Part shown: positions 6,870 to 14,932 of the stretch, in pieces
How positions within the stretch are numbered: the stretch's first letter is position 1
Layout: every line of letters starts with the position of its first letter
Assembly (NCBI GenBank): GCA_021323535.1
Contig: JAJONO010000042.1
Coordinates: forward strand, 1 to 44,475
Reading direction: 5' to 3'
DNA from: Bacteroidota bacterium
GTDB taxonomy: Bacteria > Bacteroidota > Bacteroidia > B-17B0 > Aurantibacillaceae
DNA length: 44,475 bases
Translations under genes and position numbers: made by a program
The notes under the pieces: model-generated
Database searches by the model: none
What the model saw: the letters and a program-made list of their open reading frames with translations, nothing else
Told to the model about the DNA's origin: nothing

Positions 6870-8123
6870 TTATTCTGCACGTAATGCTTCCACGGGTTTA
6901 ACATCTACGGCTTTCTTAGCAGGAATCAATCCTGCGAAGGCTCCGCTCACAATTAAAATTATCAGGGCCTTTACTGCCACACCAAAATCAACCGTAGGGT
7001 TCCTGAACATTTCTCCCGAATCGCCAATCATAGCATTCAATCCTTCCAGCAAAAGAATCCCCAACAGCAATCCAAAATATCCTGCAATAGCCGTAAGAAA
7101 AATAGCTTCGATCATAATTTGACCAATAATCTGTGAAGGAATTGCTCCCAACGCACGCTTCACGCCTATTTCTTTTGTACGTTCTTTTACAACAATGAGC
7201 ATAATGTTACTGATACCGATAACACCCGCGAGTAAAGTTCCTGATCCTACGATCCAGATAAGGATCTCAATTCCCATAAATAGTCCATTCAATTTGTTGT
7301 ATTCAATGGAACTGTTCCAATGACCAATCCCTTTATGATCGTCGGGAGAAATTTTATGGTGCTCTCGTAAAATAGCGAGTACTTTTTGCTCTGAAATTTC
7401 GGCCGGAACTTCTTTCACCGATTTTATTTCGAACCAGCCAACCAGATCACCAGTATGATACGCCTGTTGAAATGTTGTAAAAGGAAGATTGATACGTGTA
7501 GCTTCTTGCCTCCCTTCTCCTCCACCCGAGTTAGCAACCGTAACGCCAATCACCCTGAAATAAACACCATTGATAAGAATATATTCTCCAACAGGATTTT
7601 TTCCTTTCTCAAATAACACTTCTTCAATCCTGCTGCCAATGATGCAGACTTTTCGTTTTTCTTTTATATCAAGATCGTTGATATATCTTCCTTTACTTAA
7701 CTTTACTTTTTTAATGGATTGCGAGATCGGATAATTTGCATGTACTTCTCCCGACGTTGCTTTTAATCCGCAAATAATATTAGTCGCTGTTTCATAATCA
7801 CCAAGGGATATCATAGGTGAAATGACTTCAAGTTCTTTAATTTGTTTTAATACTTCTACATCGGCGAGATTGAAATTATAAACTCGTCCGGGTTTCATTC
7901 CCATATAAGATTTTGTAGTTGGCTGCGCCCATATAAAAAAGCTATTGGTTGCGGTTCCGCCAAATTCCTGGAGCACGCCATTACGTAAACCATTTCCTGC
8001 TCCAAGCATGATCACCAACATGAAGATGCCCCACAATACACCGAGCATGGTGAGTGTGGTCCGTAATTTATTCTTACGGATGGTTGCAAAAATTTCCTGC
8101 CAGTTATCTCTTTCAAACAACAT
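6870..8123 (-). CDS. ABC exporter permease, MacB/FtsX type (second copy)
   Basis: This 417-residue protein has the MacB-type layout. One N-terminal helix (about 20-45, LTMLGVLWGIFMLVIML) precedes a large periplasmic MacB_PCD domain (about 50-270). The C-terminal FtsX domain has three helices (about 285-310, 335-362 and 380-402). The cytoplasmic coupling motif KERTKEIGVKRALGA is present. It begins directly after the stop of the first permease gene (TAA-ATG) and is its paralogue: both start with WQEIFATI-(K/R)-KNKLRT. The two probably form a heterodimer powered by the ATPase encoded at 9447-10106, since neither contains an ATPase domain. Confidence 0.92.
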   Translation of the reverse strand: MLFERDNWQEIFATIRKNKLRTTLTMLGVLWGIFMLVIMLGAGNGLRNGVLQEFGGTATNSFFIWAQPTTKSYMGMKPGRVYNFNLADVEVLKQIKELEVISPMISLGDYETATNIICGLKATSGEVHANYPISQSIKKVKLSKGRYINDLDIKEKRKVCIIGSRIEEVLFEKGKNPVGEYILINGVYFRVIGVTVANSGGGEGRQEATRINLPFTTFQQAYHTGDLVGWFEIKSVKEVPAEISEQKVLAILREHHKISPDDHKGIGHWNSSIEYNKLNGLFMGIEILIWIVGSGTLLAGVIGISNIMLIVVKERTKEIGVKRALGAIPSQIIGQIMIEAIFLTAIAGYFGLLLGILLLEGLNAMIGDSGEMFRNPTVDFGVAVKALIILIVSGAFAGLIPAKKAVDVKPVEALRAE

Positions 8124-9350
8124 TTAATCTTCTCTTAACGCAGTTATAGGTTCAACTTTTGAAGCCTTTAATGCAGGAAACAATCCTGCCAAAGCTCCGG
8201 CGATAATAATTGTTATCACCGAAAATAATGCAATGCCAATATCTACATCAGGATCTTTAAAAAAATCTCCTTCGAGCCCTGCCTTTTTTATTATTTCCAC
8301 CACTCCGATACCAAGCATTAATCCTACATAGCCTGCAATGAATGTAATAAAAACAGATTCCTGAATGATGAGCGAAACAATGGACCATGGAGTTGCACCC
8401 AACGCTTTTCTTACGCCTATTTCTTTGGTGCGTTCTTTCACTATAATCATCATAATATTACTAACGCCTACAATTCCGGCGATGAGGGTTAGTATGCCAA
8501 TGATGTAAATAAAAATCTTAATGCCGTCGAGCATACTCATTACACGTTTAAATTCCATGTTATTGTTATAAACGCCAACGGCACTCGGATCTCTTGGATC
8601 GTAATGATACTTTTGCGCGAGCATGTTCCTGATATTGTTCGCCATTATTTCGCTTTGCTCGGCACTCACTGTTCCTGTTGTGGCCCATACTAAACGAACA
8701 TTATCTTTTCCATTGGTGATTCTTTGCGCCGTTAACAGCGGAATATAAATACGGTCGTTATCACCGCGACCGCCATCATTGAACACGCCAACAACTTTGT
8801 ATTTTGTGCCTGCTACGTCAATAAATTTGTCAATAGGATCTTCATTGCCAAATAATGTTTTTTGAACGGGTAATCCAATAGCGCAGACTTTCCTGAACTC
8901 ATTAAAATCTATTTCGTTAACGAATCGTCCTTTTACAATTTTTGCTCTTTCAAGAATACAATGTTCTGGAGCAACCGGACGAACTAAAAAACCTGCGTGT
9001 TCATTTTTATAAGAAAGAATTTTATTTCCATCACCTGAAACCGCGGAAGCATGATCCACTCCTTCAGTTTTATTTTTGATATTATAGTAATCAACATTCG
9101 TCAGCTGAATGGCTCGTCCGGGTTTATAACCTTTATATGCTATGCTTGTTTGTCCACCTTCGATCCAGATACTGTTGGCGGCATCGTTACCAAATTGTGC
9201 CTGGGCGCCGTTACGCAAACCTCTTCCTGCAGCAAGCAAAACAATAAGAATAAAAATTCCCCATGCCACGCTAAAAGCCGTGAGAATGGTGCGAAGTTTA
9301 TTCTTCTTAATGGTTGCGAATATTTCCTGCCACTTATCTAGGTCGAACAC
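8124..9350 (-). CDS. ABC exporter permease, MacB/FtsX type (first copy)
   Basis: This 408-residue paralogue of the neighbouring permease has an N-terminal helix (about 19-44), a periplasmic MacB_PCD domain and a C-terminal FtsX domain with three helices. The coupling segment KERTKEIGVRKALGATPWSI is clear. It is separated from the upstream ATPase gene by 96 bp. That gap contains AGTTCTTAGTTCTTAATTTT and, near the other end, ACTAATAACTAAAAACT, an A/T-rich inverted pair of the kind scattered between Bacteroidota genes. Despite the gap, order and strand support one operon: ATPase, permease, permease, adaptor. Confidence 0.92.
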   Translation of the reverse strand: MFDLDKWQEIFATIKKNKLRTILTAFSVAWGIFILIVLLAAGRGLRNGAQAQFGNDAANSIWIEGGQTSIAYKGYKPGRAIQLTNVDYYNIKNKTEGVDHASAVSGDGNKILSYKNEHAGFLVRPVAPEHCILERAKIVKGRFVNEIDFNEFRKVCAIGLPVQKTLFGNEDPIDKFIDVAGTKYKVVGVFNDGGRGDNDRIYIPLLTAQRITNGKDNVRLVWATTGTVSAEQSEIMANNIRNMLAQKYHYDPRDPSAVGVYNNNMEFKRVMSMLDGIKIFIYIIGILTLIAGIVGVSNIMMIIVKERTKEIGVRKALGATPWSIVSLIIQESVFITFIAGYVGLMLGIGVVEIIKKAGLEGDFFKDPDVDIGIALFSVITIIIAGALAGLFPALKASKVEPITALRED

Positions 9351-9446
9351 GTTCGAAGTTTTGAGTTCTTAGTTCTTAATTTTTAGCATTGTCAATTATT
9401 TTTACGTACAGTTCGTTATTAAGCACTAAACACTAATAACTAAAAA

Positions 9447-10106
9447 CTATATAATAAGTCCGTCTTTTAATCTAATTGTCCTGTCCGTTAAAGCTGCAAT
9501 ATCATTTTCGTGGGTAACAAGTACTATTGTTTTTCCCTGCTGGTTTATTTCTTTGAAAATTTCCATCACTTCTAACGACGTTTGAGAATCGAGTGCTCCG
9601 GTTGGTTCATCAGCAAAAATAACTTTAGGGTTTCCTATCAAAGCCCTGGCAATAGCAACACGCTGCTTTTGCCCGCCGCTCATTTCAGCCGGCGTATGAT
9701 TGGCCCAATCTTTCAGTCCCATACGATCGAGATATTCCAACGCTCTTTTATTTCGCTCTTTCCTTGACACTTTCTGATAGTATAATGGCAGCGCTACATT
9801 TTCCATTGCATTTTTAAAACTGAGAAGATTGAATGACTGAAAAACAAAACCAATGAACTTATTTCTAAGCTGTGCTGCTCTTTTCTGTGAAAGATCCTTG
9901 ACAATGGTATCATGAAGCTGATATTGCCCGGAGTCATAGTTATCGAGTATTCCCAGAATATTTAGAAGAGTTGATTTACCTGAACCGGAAGAGCCCATGA
10001 TGGAAACAAATTCACCTTCTTTAATATCAATATTGATTCCTTTAAGTACCTCCATGGAAGAATTTCCGAGGTGATAGGACTTGCGGATTTCAGTAAGCTT
10101 GATCAC
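9447..10106 (-). CDS. ABC transporter ATPase, MacB/LolD family
   Basis: This 219-residue nucleotide-binding subunit drives the two FtsX-type permeases encoded downstream. Walker A GSSGSGKST (residues 38-46), Q-loop FVFQS, signature MSGGQKQRVAIARAL (142-156), Walker B VIFADEPTGALDS and H-loop VLVTHE (about 195-200) are all intact. The start codon is GTG (10104-10106). A TAATTTTA -7-like element on the minus strand lies at 10111-10118, only 4 nt upstream, implying an almost leaderless transcript. It is the first gene of the export operon. Family and length match LolD/MacB-type ATPases exactly. Confidence 0.95.
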   Translation of the reverse strand: MIKLTEIRKSYHLGNSSMEVLKGINIDIKEGEFVSIMGSSGSGKSTLLNILGILDNYDSGQYQLHDTIVKDLSQKRAAQLRNKFIGFVFQSFNLLSFKNAMENVALPLYYQKVSRKERNKRALEYLDRMGLKDWANHTPAEMSGGQKQRVAIARALIGNPKVIFADEPTGALDSQTSLEVMEIFKEINQQGKTIVLVTHENDIAALTDRTIRLKDGLII

Positions 10107-10192
10107 GACTTAAAATTAAATATTAAAAGTGTATTTAGCCATAAAGTGGCATCTTTTGTTTTACCGTCTTTGGGGTGATTTCCTTTTTTGGC

Positions 10193-10260
10193 TTACCGCA
10201 GAGAGCCAAGAACACAGAAAAGGACAAGCCCTCTGCTTCTCTGTATCTCTCTGCGGTAAA
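10193..10260. repeat. Dispersed inverted repeat, CGCAGAGA dialect
   Basis: The left arm TTACCGCAGAGAGCCAAGAA (from 10193) is the inverse of the right end, which read on the minus strand is TTTACCGCAGAGAGATACAG. The arms almost touch, so the whole 68 bp can fold into one stem. It sits between the TPR-CHAT gene and the export operon and could act as a terminator-like structure. Confidence 0.65.
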
Positions 10261-10262
10261 AA

Positions 10263-13200
10263 CTAATTAAATGTTTTCAGAAGCACAAAAGCTGCCCAAT
10301 AGAAAGGATGATTATAGGTTTTCTTCACCTGGGCCTGCGCTAACTTGAAAGAAGCTTCAACATTTTGGGTTGACGCGTAGTTCTTATAAAATTCTGTCAT
10401 GAGTGTTTTGGTGGCATCATCATCCACCGGCCAAAGACTCATAATAATGTTTTTTGCCCCGGCAATCGTTAGCGAACGTTGCAATCCTGCCACACCCTGA
10501 CTACCCATTTCATCTCCGAGACCCGTTTGACAAGCCGACAAAACAACTAAATCTGTACTGGATAAATTTAAAAGCGATGCCTCATACGCCGTAACAATTC
10601 CGTCGTTCTCAGAGTTTCTGTTTGTACTGTCTGAAGTAGCTGGTCCAGCCCCCGCAAGAATAACCCCCGAGCGCAGCATGCTATGGCTTTTAATAGTTGA
10701 ACTTTCGAACCCAAGGAAAGATTTATCCTCTGTTTCAATATCACTGAGGTAAAAACCATGCGTGGCAATATGAAGTACTTTGGGTGAATTTATTTTACGC
10801 AGATTTTCTTCGCTTGCGAATTCATTCATATACACTGTAGAGCTCCATTTACCGCCGAGCAATTCTTTATTGATCTCTTCTACTTCTGTTTTTGTTCCGG
10901 GAAGCTTAGAAAGATTGGTGAGGCCAAAACGTTTTGCCACCATCGCTGTTACTTGCTTATTCTCCAATGCTTTTTTCTTTTTGAAATCATAGTCATAATC
11001 CGGGTATCCAAACAGAACCGCAGACAATGTTGACGATTTGTTTTCTTTTTTCGCGTTTACGATAGAAGCAATATTGGCTGTCTGAAAAATTTCTATGTTT
11101 TCCTGTACATATTTTTTTGAAAGCGGATCATACAGACCAAGAAGATTTACCTTTTGAAAAATCCCATCGGCCGAAACATACACGCGGTTTATATCTTTCA
11201 ACGATTTTTCAAAATTCTTAAAATAGGCCGTGTAACTTATTGTATCATGTTTCTGATTGTCGATCTTGTCAGAGTAGTTTTCGAAAGATGCGCCATCAAG
11301 TGCATTTCCATTTTCGAAGATAACAAGCTCGGGTTGATTTGAATTTTTGCGGATAACAAAAGCGCCATATTTGATCTTATGTACCGAATCATTGAGCCAT
11401 TCATTCGTTTTAAAAATTTCCACCGTAGCTTCCTTTTCACCGAGCGCCGATTTCAGCGCTTCAAAATTTACTTCAGGCTGTTTTCCAAAACCTTTGAGTT
11501 TACTTTTGAGAACGACTTCCAGATCCGATGCCTTTTTTACGAGATCATTATTTTCGTAAGCGGGTTCCGTTGATTTAAAATTATTGATCATCAGATTTTT
11601 TACGTTCATCCAGTCGCTGTACAATTTGATGAGATCCGCATTACCCGAAGCAAAAACCTCGCGTGATACTTTAGCCGACTTGCTTGTAAGAAGTGATTTT
11701 AATACAAGCTGGCAACGTAACGATCGTTTGATGTGTTCGGAAAAATCTTTACCCGGCTGCGCCAGTTTATATTTTATTAAAAACAGATTGTAGCTTTCAA
11801 AAACAGGATCCACAAATGAATAATAACTTATCTGATCTTCTTCGCTCATGGCGTCAAAAAAACTATTTAATTGAGAGAGATAATAATCCAGGCAGTCAAA
11901 ATACAAAGGTGTTGCATCTTCATAACGACCCGACAAGGAATATAATTCTGCCAGCGAGAATTCGGTACGCGCATACATTTCATGTTTCTTCCCGAAATTC
12001 TTTCCAACCAAATTAAGAGCTTCTTTCAGATTTACTTCTGCTCTCTGAAGCTGATTGGTTTTTCTGTACAGTCCACAGGTTGAAATAAGATACGACGCAT
12101 AACGGTAATGATTTTTTCCAACCGTTTTTTCAATGATCTCAAGCGCTCTTGTTTTACACTCTTCAGCCTTTTTATATTCACCAAACTGAATGTAACACAA
12201 TGAAAGGTTATTGAGACTGTTAGCGTAACCCTGGTGCATTTCTCCCGTGGTGACTTTATAAATAGCATTTGCTTCCAGATTTTTTTCCAACGCTTCTTTG
12301 TAATAGCCAGCGTCGAAATAAACTATGGCAAGATTGGATAACGCGTTGGCGTAATTCTCAGTCTGTGTACCAAACCGTTGCTTACGTATTTCAAGCGCGG
12401 TGAGAAGAAGTTGCGAGGCCTCACCTAATCGTCCGAGTTCACGATACAGATCGGCTTTGTTACTCAGCGCTGTGCAGTAACCCTCTGTATTTGCCTCGCC
12501 AATATCTTTATAAATGGCTATGGTATTGTTATAAGCGTCTTCTGCCTCTTTCACATTGCCAATAGCTTTATAACATAGCGCCAGATTATTTTCAATAGAC
12601 GCGAGCGTGCCCCGATCCTTGATCTTATACATAAAAAACATCTGTTTCGCTTTTTTCAGATTCATGATACCAAGTTCGTAATTACCCATTTCGCGGTAAA
12701 CATCACCTAGGTTGGATTGTGTTATGACATAAGAAGCCGTATCTCCAAGAGTAAGCAACGTTTTTTCTTCTACAACGCGCGACAGAATATCAATGGCTTT
12801 TTTGTATTCTCCTAAATTCTGGTAAATGATCGCCTGGTAATTCAGTAAAGTGATATACCTGAAGTTTTTTTCTCCATCGAGGGTTTTATAATAATACAGA
12901 AGTGCATCCACATAAGGTTGCGCCTGTGTATGTTTTTCAAGATTGACCAGAAGAATAGTATAATTAAAAAATATTTCAGTGTATTCTCGACTCGATTGTC
13001 CATACACTGCTGCCATCCCGGCCATGCACAATACATAATATTTCTCAGCCTCCAGGTAATTATGCTGGTTGTGATGAAACACAGCGAGATAATATTCTAC
13101 AATATGTTTGAGCGAAGTATCTCTCGCCGATTTGGCATAAGAATATGAAGTCAGATAATTTTGTTCCGCTTTCTGAAAATCGTTCTTCTCATAATTGAAA

Positions 13201-13412
13201 CTGGCGATTGAACTGTATAATTGTGTGGAATTATCGTTGTATTTGGAATGTTGTGTTTTATACTTGGTAGCAAACATTTCGAGCTCTTTCAGAGATTGTG
13301 TGCCTGCTTCCATTTTTTTCCAGAGTACGTCCCAGTCCTTTTCGTAAGTTTGAGCGTTAAGAATACCCCAAGAAATTATTACGAAAAAAAGAATTATAAT
13401 TTTTAACTTCAC
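10263..13412 (-). CDS. Secreted TPR-CHAT domain protein (caspase-like peptidase domain)
   Basis: The 1049-residue protein begins with a signal peptide (MKLKIIILFFVIISWGILNA). A long array of tetratricopeptide repeats follows (about residues 60-520, with repeated A-x3-Y-x5-G-x-(Y/L)-x2-A patterns). A linker leads to a C-terminal CHAT domain (about 740-1049). The CHAT catalytic dyad is intact: His885 in HIATHGFY and Cys961 in LSACQTG, with the usual SLWPVDDDAT strand. CHAT domains are caspase-related cysteine peptidases; the secretion signal places this one in the periplasm or outside. The start codon is GTG, 4 nt after a TAATTTTG element. The gene diverges from the ArsC-like gene with only 21 nt between them. 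Substrate and activator are unknown. Confidence 0.93.
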   Translation of the reverse strand: MKLKIIILFFVIISWGILNAQTYEKDWDVLWKKMEAGTQSLKELEMFATKYKTQHSKYNDNSTQLYSSIASFNYEKNDFQKAEQNYLTSYSYAKSARDTSLKHIVEYYLAVFHHNQHNYLEAEKYYVLCMAGMAAVYGQSSREYTEIFFNYTILLVNLEKHTQAQPYVDALLYYYKTLDGEKNFRYITLLNYQAIIYQNLGEYKKAIDILSRVVEEKTLLTLGDTASYVITQSNLGDVYREMGNYELGIMNLKKAKQMFFMYKIKDRGTLASIENNLALCYKAIGNVKEAEDAYNNTIAIYKDIGEANTEGYCTALSNKADLYRELGRLGEASQLLLTALEIRKQRFGTQTENYANALSNLAIVYFDAGYYKEALEKNLEANAIYKVTTGEMHQGYANSLNNLSLCYIQFGEYKKAEECKTRALEIIEKTVGKNHYRYASYLISTCGLYRKTNQLQRAEVNLKEALNLVGKNFGKKHEMYARTEFSLAELYSLSGRYEDATPLYFDCLDYYLSQLNSFFDAMSEEDQISYYSFVDPVFESYNLFLIKYKLAQPGKDFSEHIKRSLRCQLVLKSLLTSKSAKVSREVFASGNADLIKLYSDWMNVKNLMINNFKSTEPAYENNDLVKKASDLEVVLKSKLKGFGKQPEVNFEALKSALGEKEATVEIFKTNEWLNDSVHKIKYGAFVIRKNSNQPELVIFENGNALDGASFENYSDKIDNQKHDTISYTAYFKNFEKSLKDINRVYVSADGIFQKVNLLGLYDPLSKKYVQENIEIFQTANIASIVNAKKENKSSTLSAVLFGYPDYDYDFKKKKALENKQVTAMVAKRFGLTNLSKLPGTKTEVEEINKELLGGKWSSTVYMNEFASEENLRKINSPKVLHIATHGFYLSDIETEDKSFLGFESSTIKSHSMLRSGVILAGAGPATSDSTNRNSENDGIVTAYEASLLNLSSTDLVVLSACQTGLGDEMGSQGVAGLQRSLTIAGAKNIIMSLWPVDDDATKTLMTEFYKNYASTQNVEASFKLAQAQVKKTYNHPFYWAAFVLLKTFN

Positions 13413-13416
13413 CTAT

Positions 13417-13424
13417 CAAAATTA
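13417..13424 (-). promoter_or_regulatory. -7 promoter element of the TPR-CHAT gene
   Basis: The minus strand reads TAATTTTG, a full match to the Bacteroidota -7 consensus TAnnTTTG, ending 4 nt before the GTG start at 13412. No TTTG is found at proper -33 spacing. If it is used, transcription starts at or next to the start codon. Confidence 0.5.
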
Positions 13425-13433
13425 CGTTATTTT

Positions 13434-13784
13434 ATGAAGAAAGTATATTATTTATCTACCTGCGATACATGCGCCAGAATTATCAAAGAACTCGATCTTA
13501 AGAAAAAAGGATTTGAGTTCCAGGACATCAAAACCGAAAAAATGACGGCTGCACAAGTAGATGAAATGAAGGCTATGACCGGCTCTTATGAAAGTTTATT
13601 CAGCCGCGTGGCTTTAAAATACAAAACACTGGACCCGAAACCCTCCACTGAAAAAGAATACAGGAAGCTGATTATCGAAGAGTATACTTTCCTGAAACGC
13701 CCTGTGATCATCTCCGGTAAAAACATTTTTGTAGGTAATACAAAGAAGAATATTGAGGCGGCAAAGGAGTTTTTGGGTAAGTAA
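13434..13784 (+). CDS. ArsC/Spx-family thioredoxin-fold protein
   Basis: This 116-residue protein belongs to the arsenate reductase (ArsC)/Spx/YffB family. The N-terminal strand ends in a CxxC redox motif (STCDTCARI, cysteines at residues 10 and 13). The conserved RPVI segment (TFLKRPVIISG) lies near residues 90-100, as expected. Length fits the family. CxxC, rather than the CxxS/T typical of classical ArsC, makes true arsenate reductase activity less certain; many Bacteroidota copies are annotated only as ArsC family. It has no arsenic-resistance neighbours. Expression is divergent from the CHAT gene. Confidence 0.85.
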   Translation: MKKVYYLSTCDTCARIIKELDLKKKGFEFQDIKTEKMTAAQVDEMKAMTGSYESLFSRVALKYKTLDPKPSTEKEYRKLIIEEYTFLKRPVIISGKNIFVGNTKKNIEAAKEFLGK

Positions 13785-13838
13785 ACTCTATGTTTTAACC
13801 ATATCTTCTTTTTAGCACAACGGACAAATTACGTTTTT

Positions 13839-14358
13839 ACCACAAAGTGACGCAAAGAATTCACAAAGTGGCACAAGGGTTTTGTTAAATCCCTAAATTA
13901 CAACTGGGTTTTCTGTTTTTATTTGCTTTATGAATGAAAATGAATTATCGAAACTTGTGATTGGGATTTCAATGAAAGTACATAATGCCTTAGGACCGGG
14001 TTTACTCGAGAATGTTTATAAAGAATGTCTCTTTTATAAGCTACAAAAGGAAGGTTTATTTGTAGAAAAGGAAAAAGGATTACCTGTAGTTTTTGAAGAA
14101 GTAAAGCTTGATATTGGTTATAGAATTGATTTACTTGTAGAAAACAGATTGGTATTGGAGCTTAAAAGCGTAGAAAGCTTAAATGATGTTCATATGTCAC
14201 AAATTCTTACTTACTTAAAATTAGGTAACTACAAGCTTGGATTACTCATGAATTTTAATGTGATGCGATTAAAGTATGGAATAAAACGAGTCATTAACGG
14301 TCAATTAGATGAATCTTAGTGAACCTTTGTGAATATCCCTGTGAACCTTTGTGGTTAA
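13839..14358. mobile_element. GxxExxY gene bracketed by imperfect terminal inverted repeats (candidate mobile unit)
   Basis: The left end (about 13839-13877, starting ACCACAAAGTGACGCAAAGA) and the right end (about 14316-14358, read on the minus strand as TAACCACAAAGGTTCACAGG then ATATTCACAAAGGTTCAC) are imperfect inverted repeats of about 40 bp. The stop codon of the enclosed gene (14317-14319) lies inside the right repeat. The arms match the gene-less repeat at 6747-6853. No transposase is encoded, so mobility is inference. Confidence 0.45.
13930..14319 (+). CDS. GxxExxY protein (putative PD-(D/E)XK nuclease-like fold)
   Basis: This 129-residue protein shows the family-defining motif at residues 24-30 (GLLENVY) and the usual KVHNALGPG lead-in. 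The segment GYRIDLLVENRLVLELKSVE contains Asp67, Glu77 and Lys79 in the spacing of a PD-(D/E)XK nuclease core, and QILTYLKLGNYKLGLLMNF is the expected end. The biochemical role of the family is not established; nuclease activity is inferred from the motif. The gene fills the space between two inverted repeats, with its stop inside the right one. A TTTATTTG element lies 4 nt before the ATG. It ends about 100 bp from a convergent LTxxQ-like gene, with a bidirectional terminator between. Confidence 0.92.
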   Translation: MNENELSKLVIGISMKVHNALGPGLLENVYKECLFYKLQKEGLFVEKEKGLPVVFEEVKLDIGYRIDLLVENRLVLELKSVESLNDVHMSQILTYLKLGNYKLGLLMNFNVMRLKYGIKRVINGQLDES

Positions 14359-14374
14359 ATGACAAGAAATAAAA

Positions 14375-14405
14375 AAGGCCCTCCTTCTAAGAGAGCCTTC
14401 TTTTT
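14375..14405. terminator. Bidirectional rho-independent terminator
   Basis: AAGGCCCTC (14375-14383) pairs with GAGAGCCTT (14391-14399) with one mismatch and loop CTTCTAA. A T-run follows on the plus strand, and an A-run precedes on the left. It lies between convergent genes ending at 14319 and 14426. Confidence 0.75.
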
Positions 14406-14425
14406 ATTTGTAATTACATTAGAGC

Positions 14426-14857
14426 TTAATCCTCATCATCCAGATCATGCTTATCCTTTTTATCCTTACGGGCAGCCTTGCGTTTTTCTTTCATGGCCGT
14501 CCATTTTGTTTTTTGATCGGCAGTTAAGAAGGCGGTTACAGTAGCGTCAAATTTATCGATATTAACTTTTCCCTGCTGATGTAATGTTTTACGTTCTTCG
14601 GGCGTAGTTGATCCCTTCATTTTTTCATGAATTGGAGCGTTGGCCTTTATTCTTTCGAGGGCAGCTGCTTCCCATTTTGCTTTCTGATCGGCATTAAGTC
14701 CCAATTCTTTTTCAGCGTGAGCCGCACCTTTTTTGGCGCGTTCTTCAGGCGTCATCTTTGATTTTTCAGTTTTTGGTTTAGAACCAGCCGCATCCTGGGC
14801 GCTGATGACTCCTGTCATACCAATTACGAGGAGAAGTGATAAAATGATTTTTTTCAT
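14426..14857 (-). CDS. Small periplasmic LTxxQ/Spy-like helical protein
   Basis: This 143-residue protein has a clear signal peptide (residues 1-20, MKKIILSLLLVIGMTGVISA). The mature part is a charged helical protein with two LTxxQ-like motifs, LGLNADQKAKW and FLTADQKTKW, separated by about 55 residues, as in the CpxP/Spy fold of periplasmic chaperones. The C-terminus is strongly charged, basic then acidic (KAARKDKKDKHDLDDED). Bacteroidota encode many such proteins; a chaperone or metal-stress role is inferred only. It converges with the GxxExxY gene. Confidence 0.75.
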   Translation of the reverse strand: MKKIILSLLLVIGMTGVISAQDAAGSKPKTEKSKMTPEERAKKGAAHAEKELGLNADQKAKWEAAALERIKANAPIHEKMKGSTTPEERKTLHQQGKVNIDKFDATVTAFLTADQKTKWTAMKEKRKAARKDKKDKHDLDDED

Positions 14858-14932
14858 ACGTTTAATTTTATTGTTCGACGCTACAGATTTAATAAAGTTT
14901 AATCACAAAATTAATTTTACATTTTTTAGTAA

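Noticed and set aside
6707-6904. Minus-strand frame of 65 codons between adaptor and permease
   Set aside because: It overlaps the inverted repeat and the end of the permease gene; no coding pattern.
10263-14319. CHAT protease plus GxxExxY as one defence island
   Set aside because: They are on opposite strands, separated by an unrelated ArsC-like gene and repeats; the CHAT protein is exported, and no effector or sensor partner is encoded.
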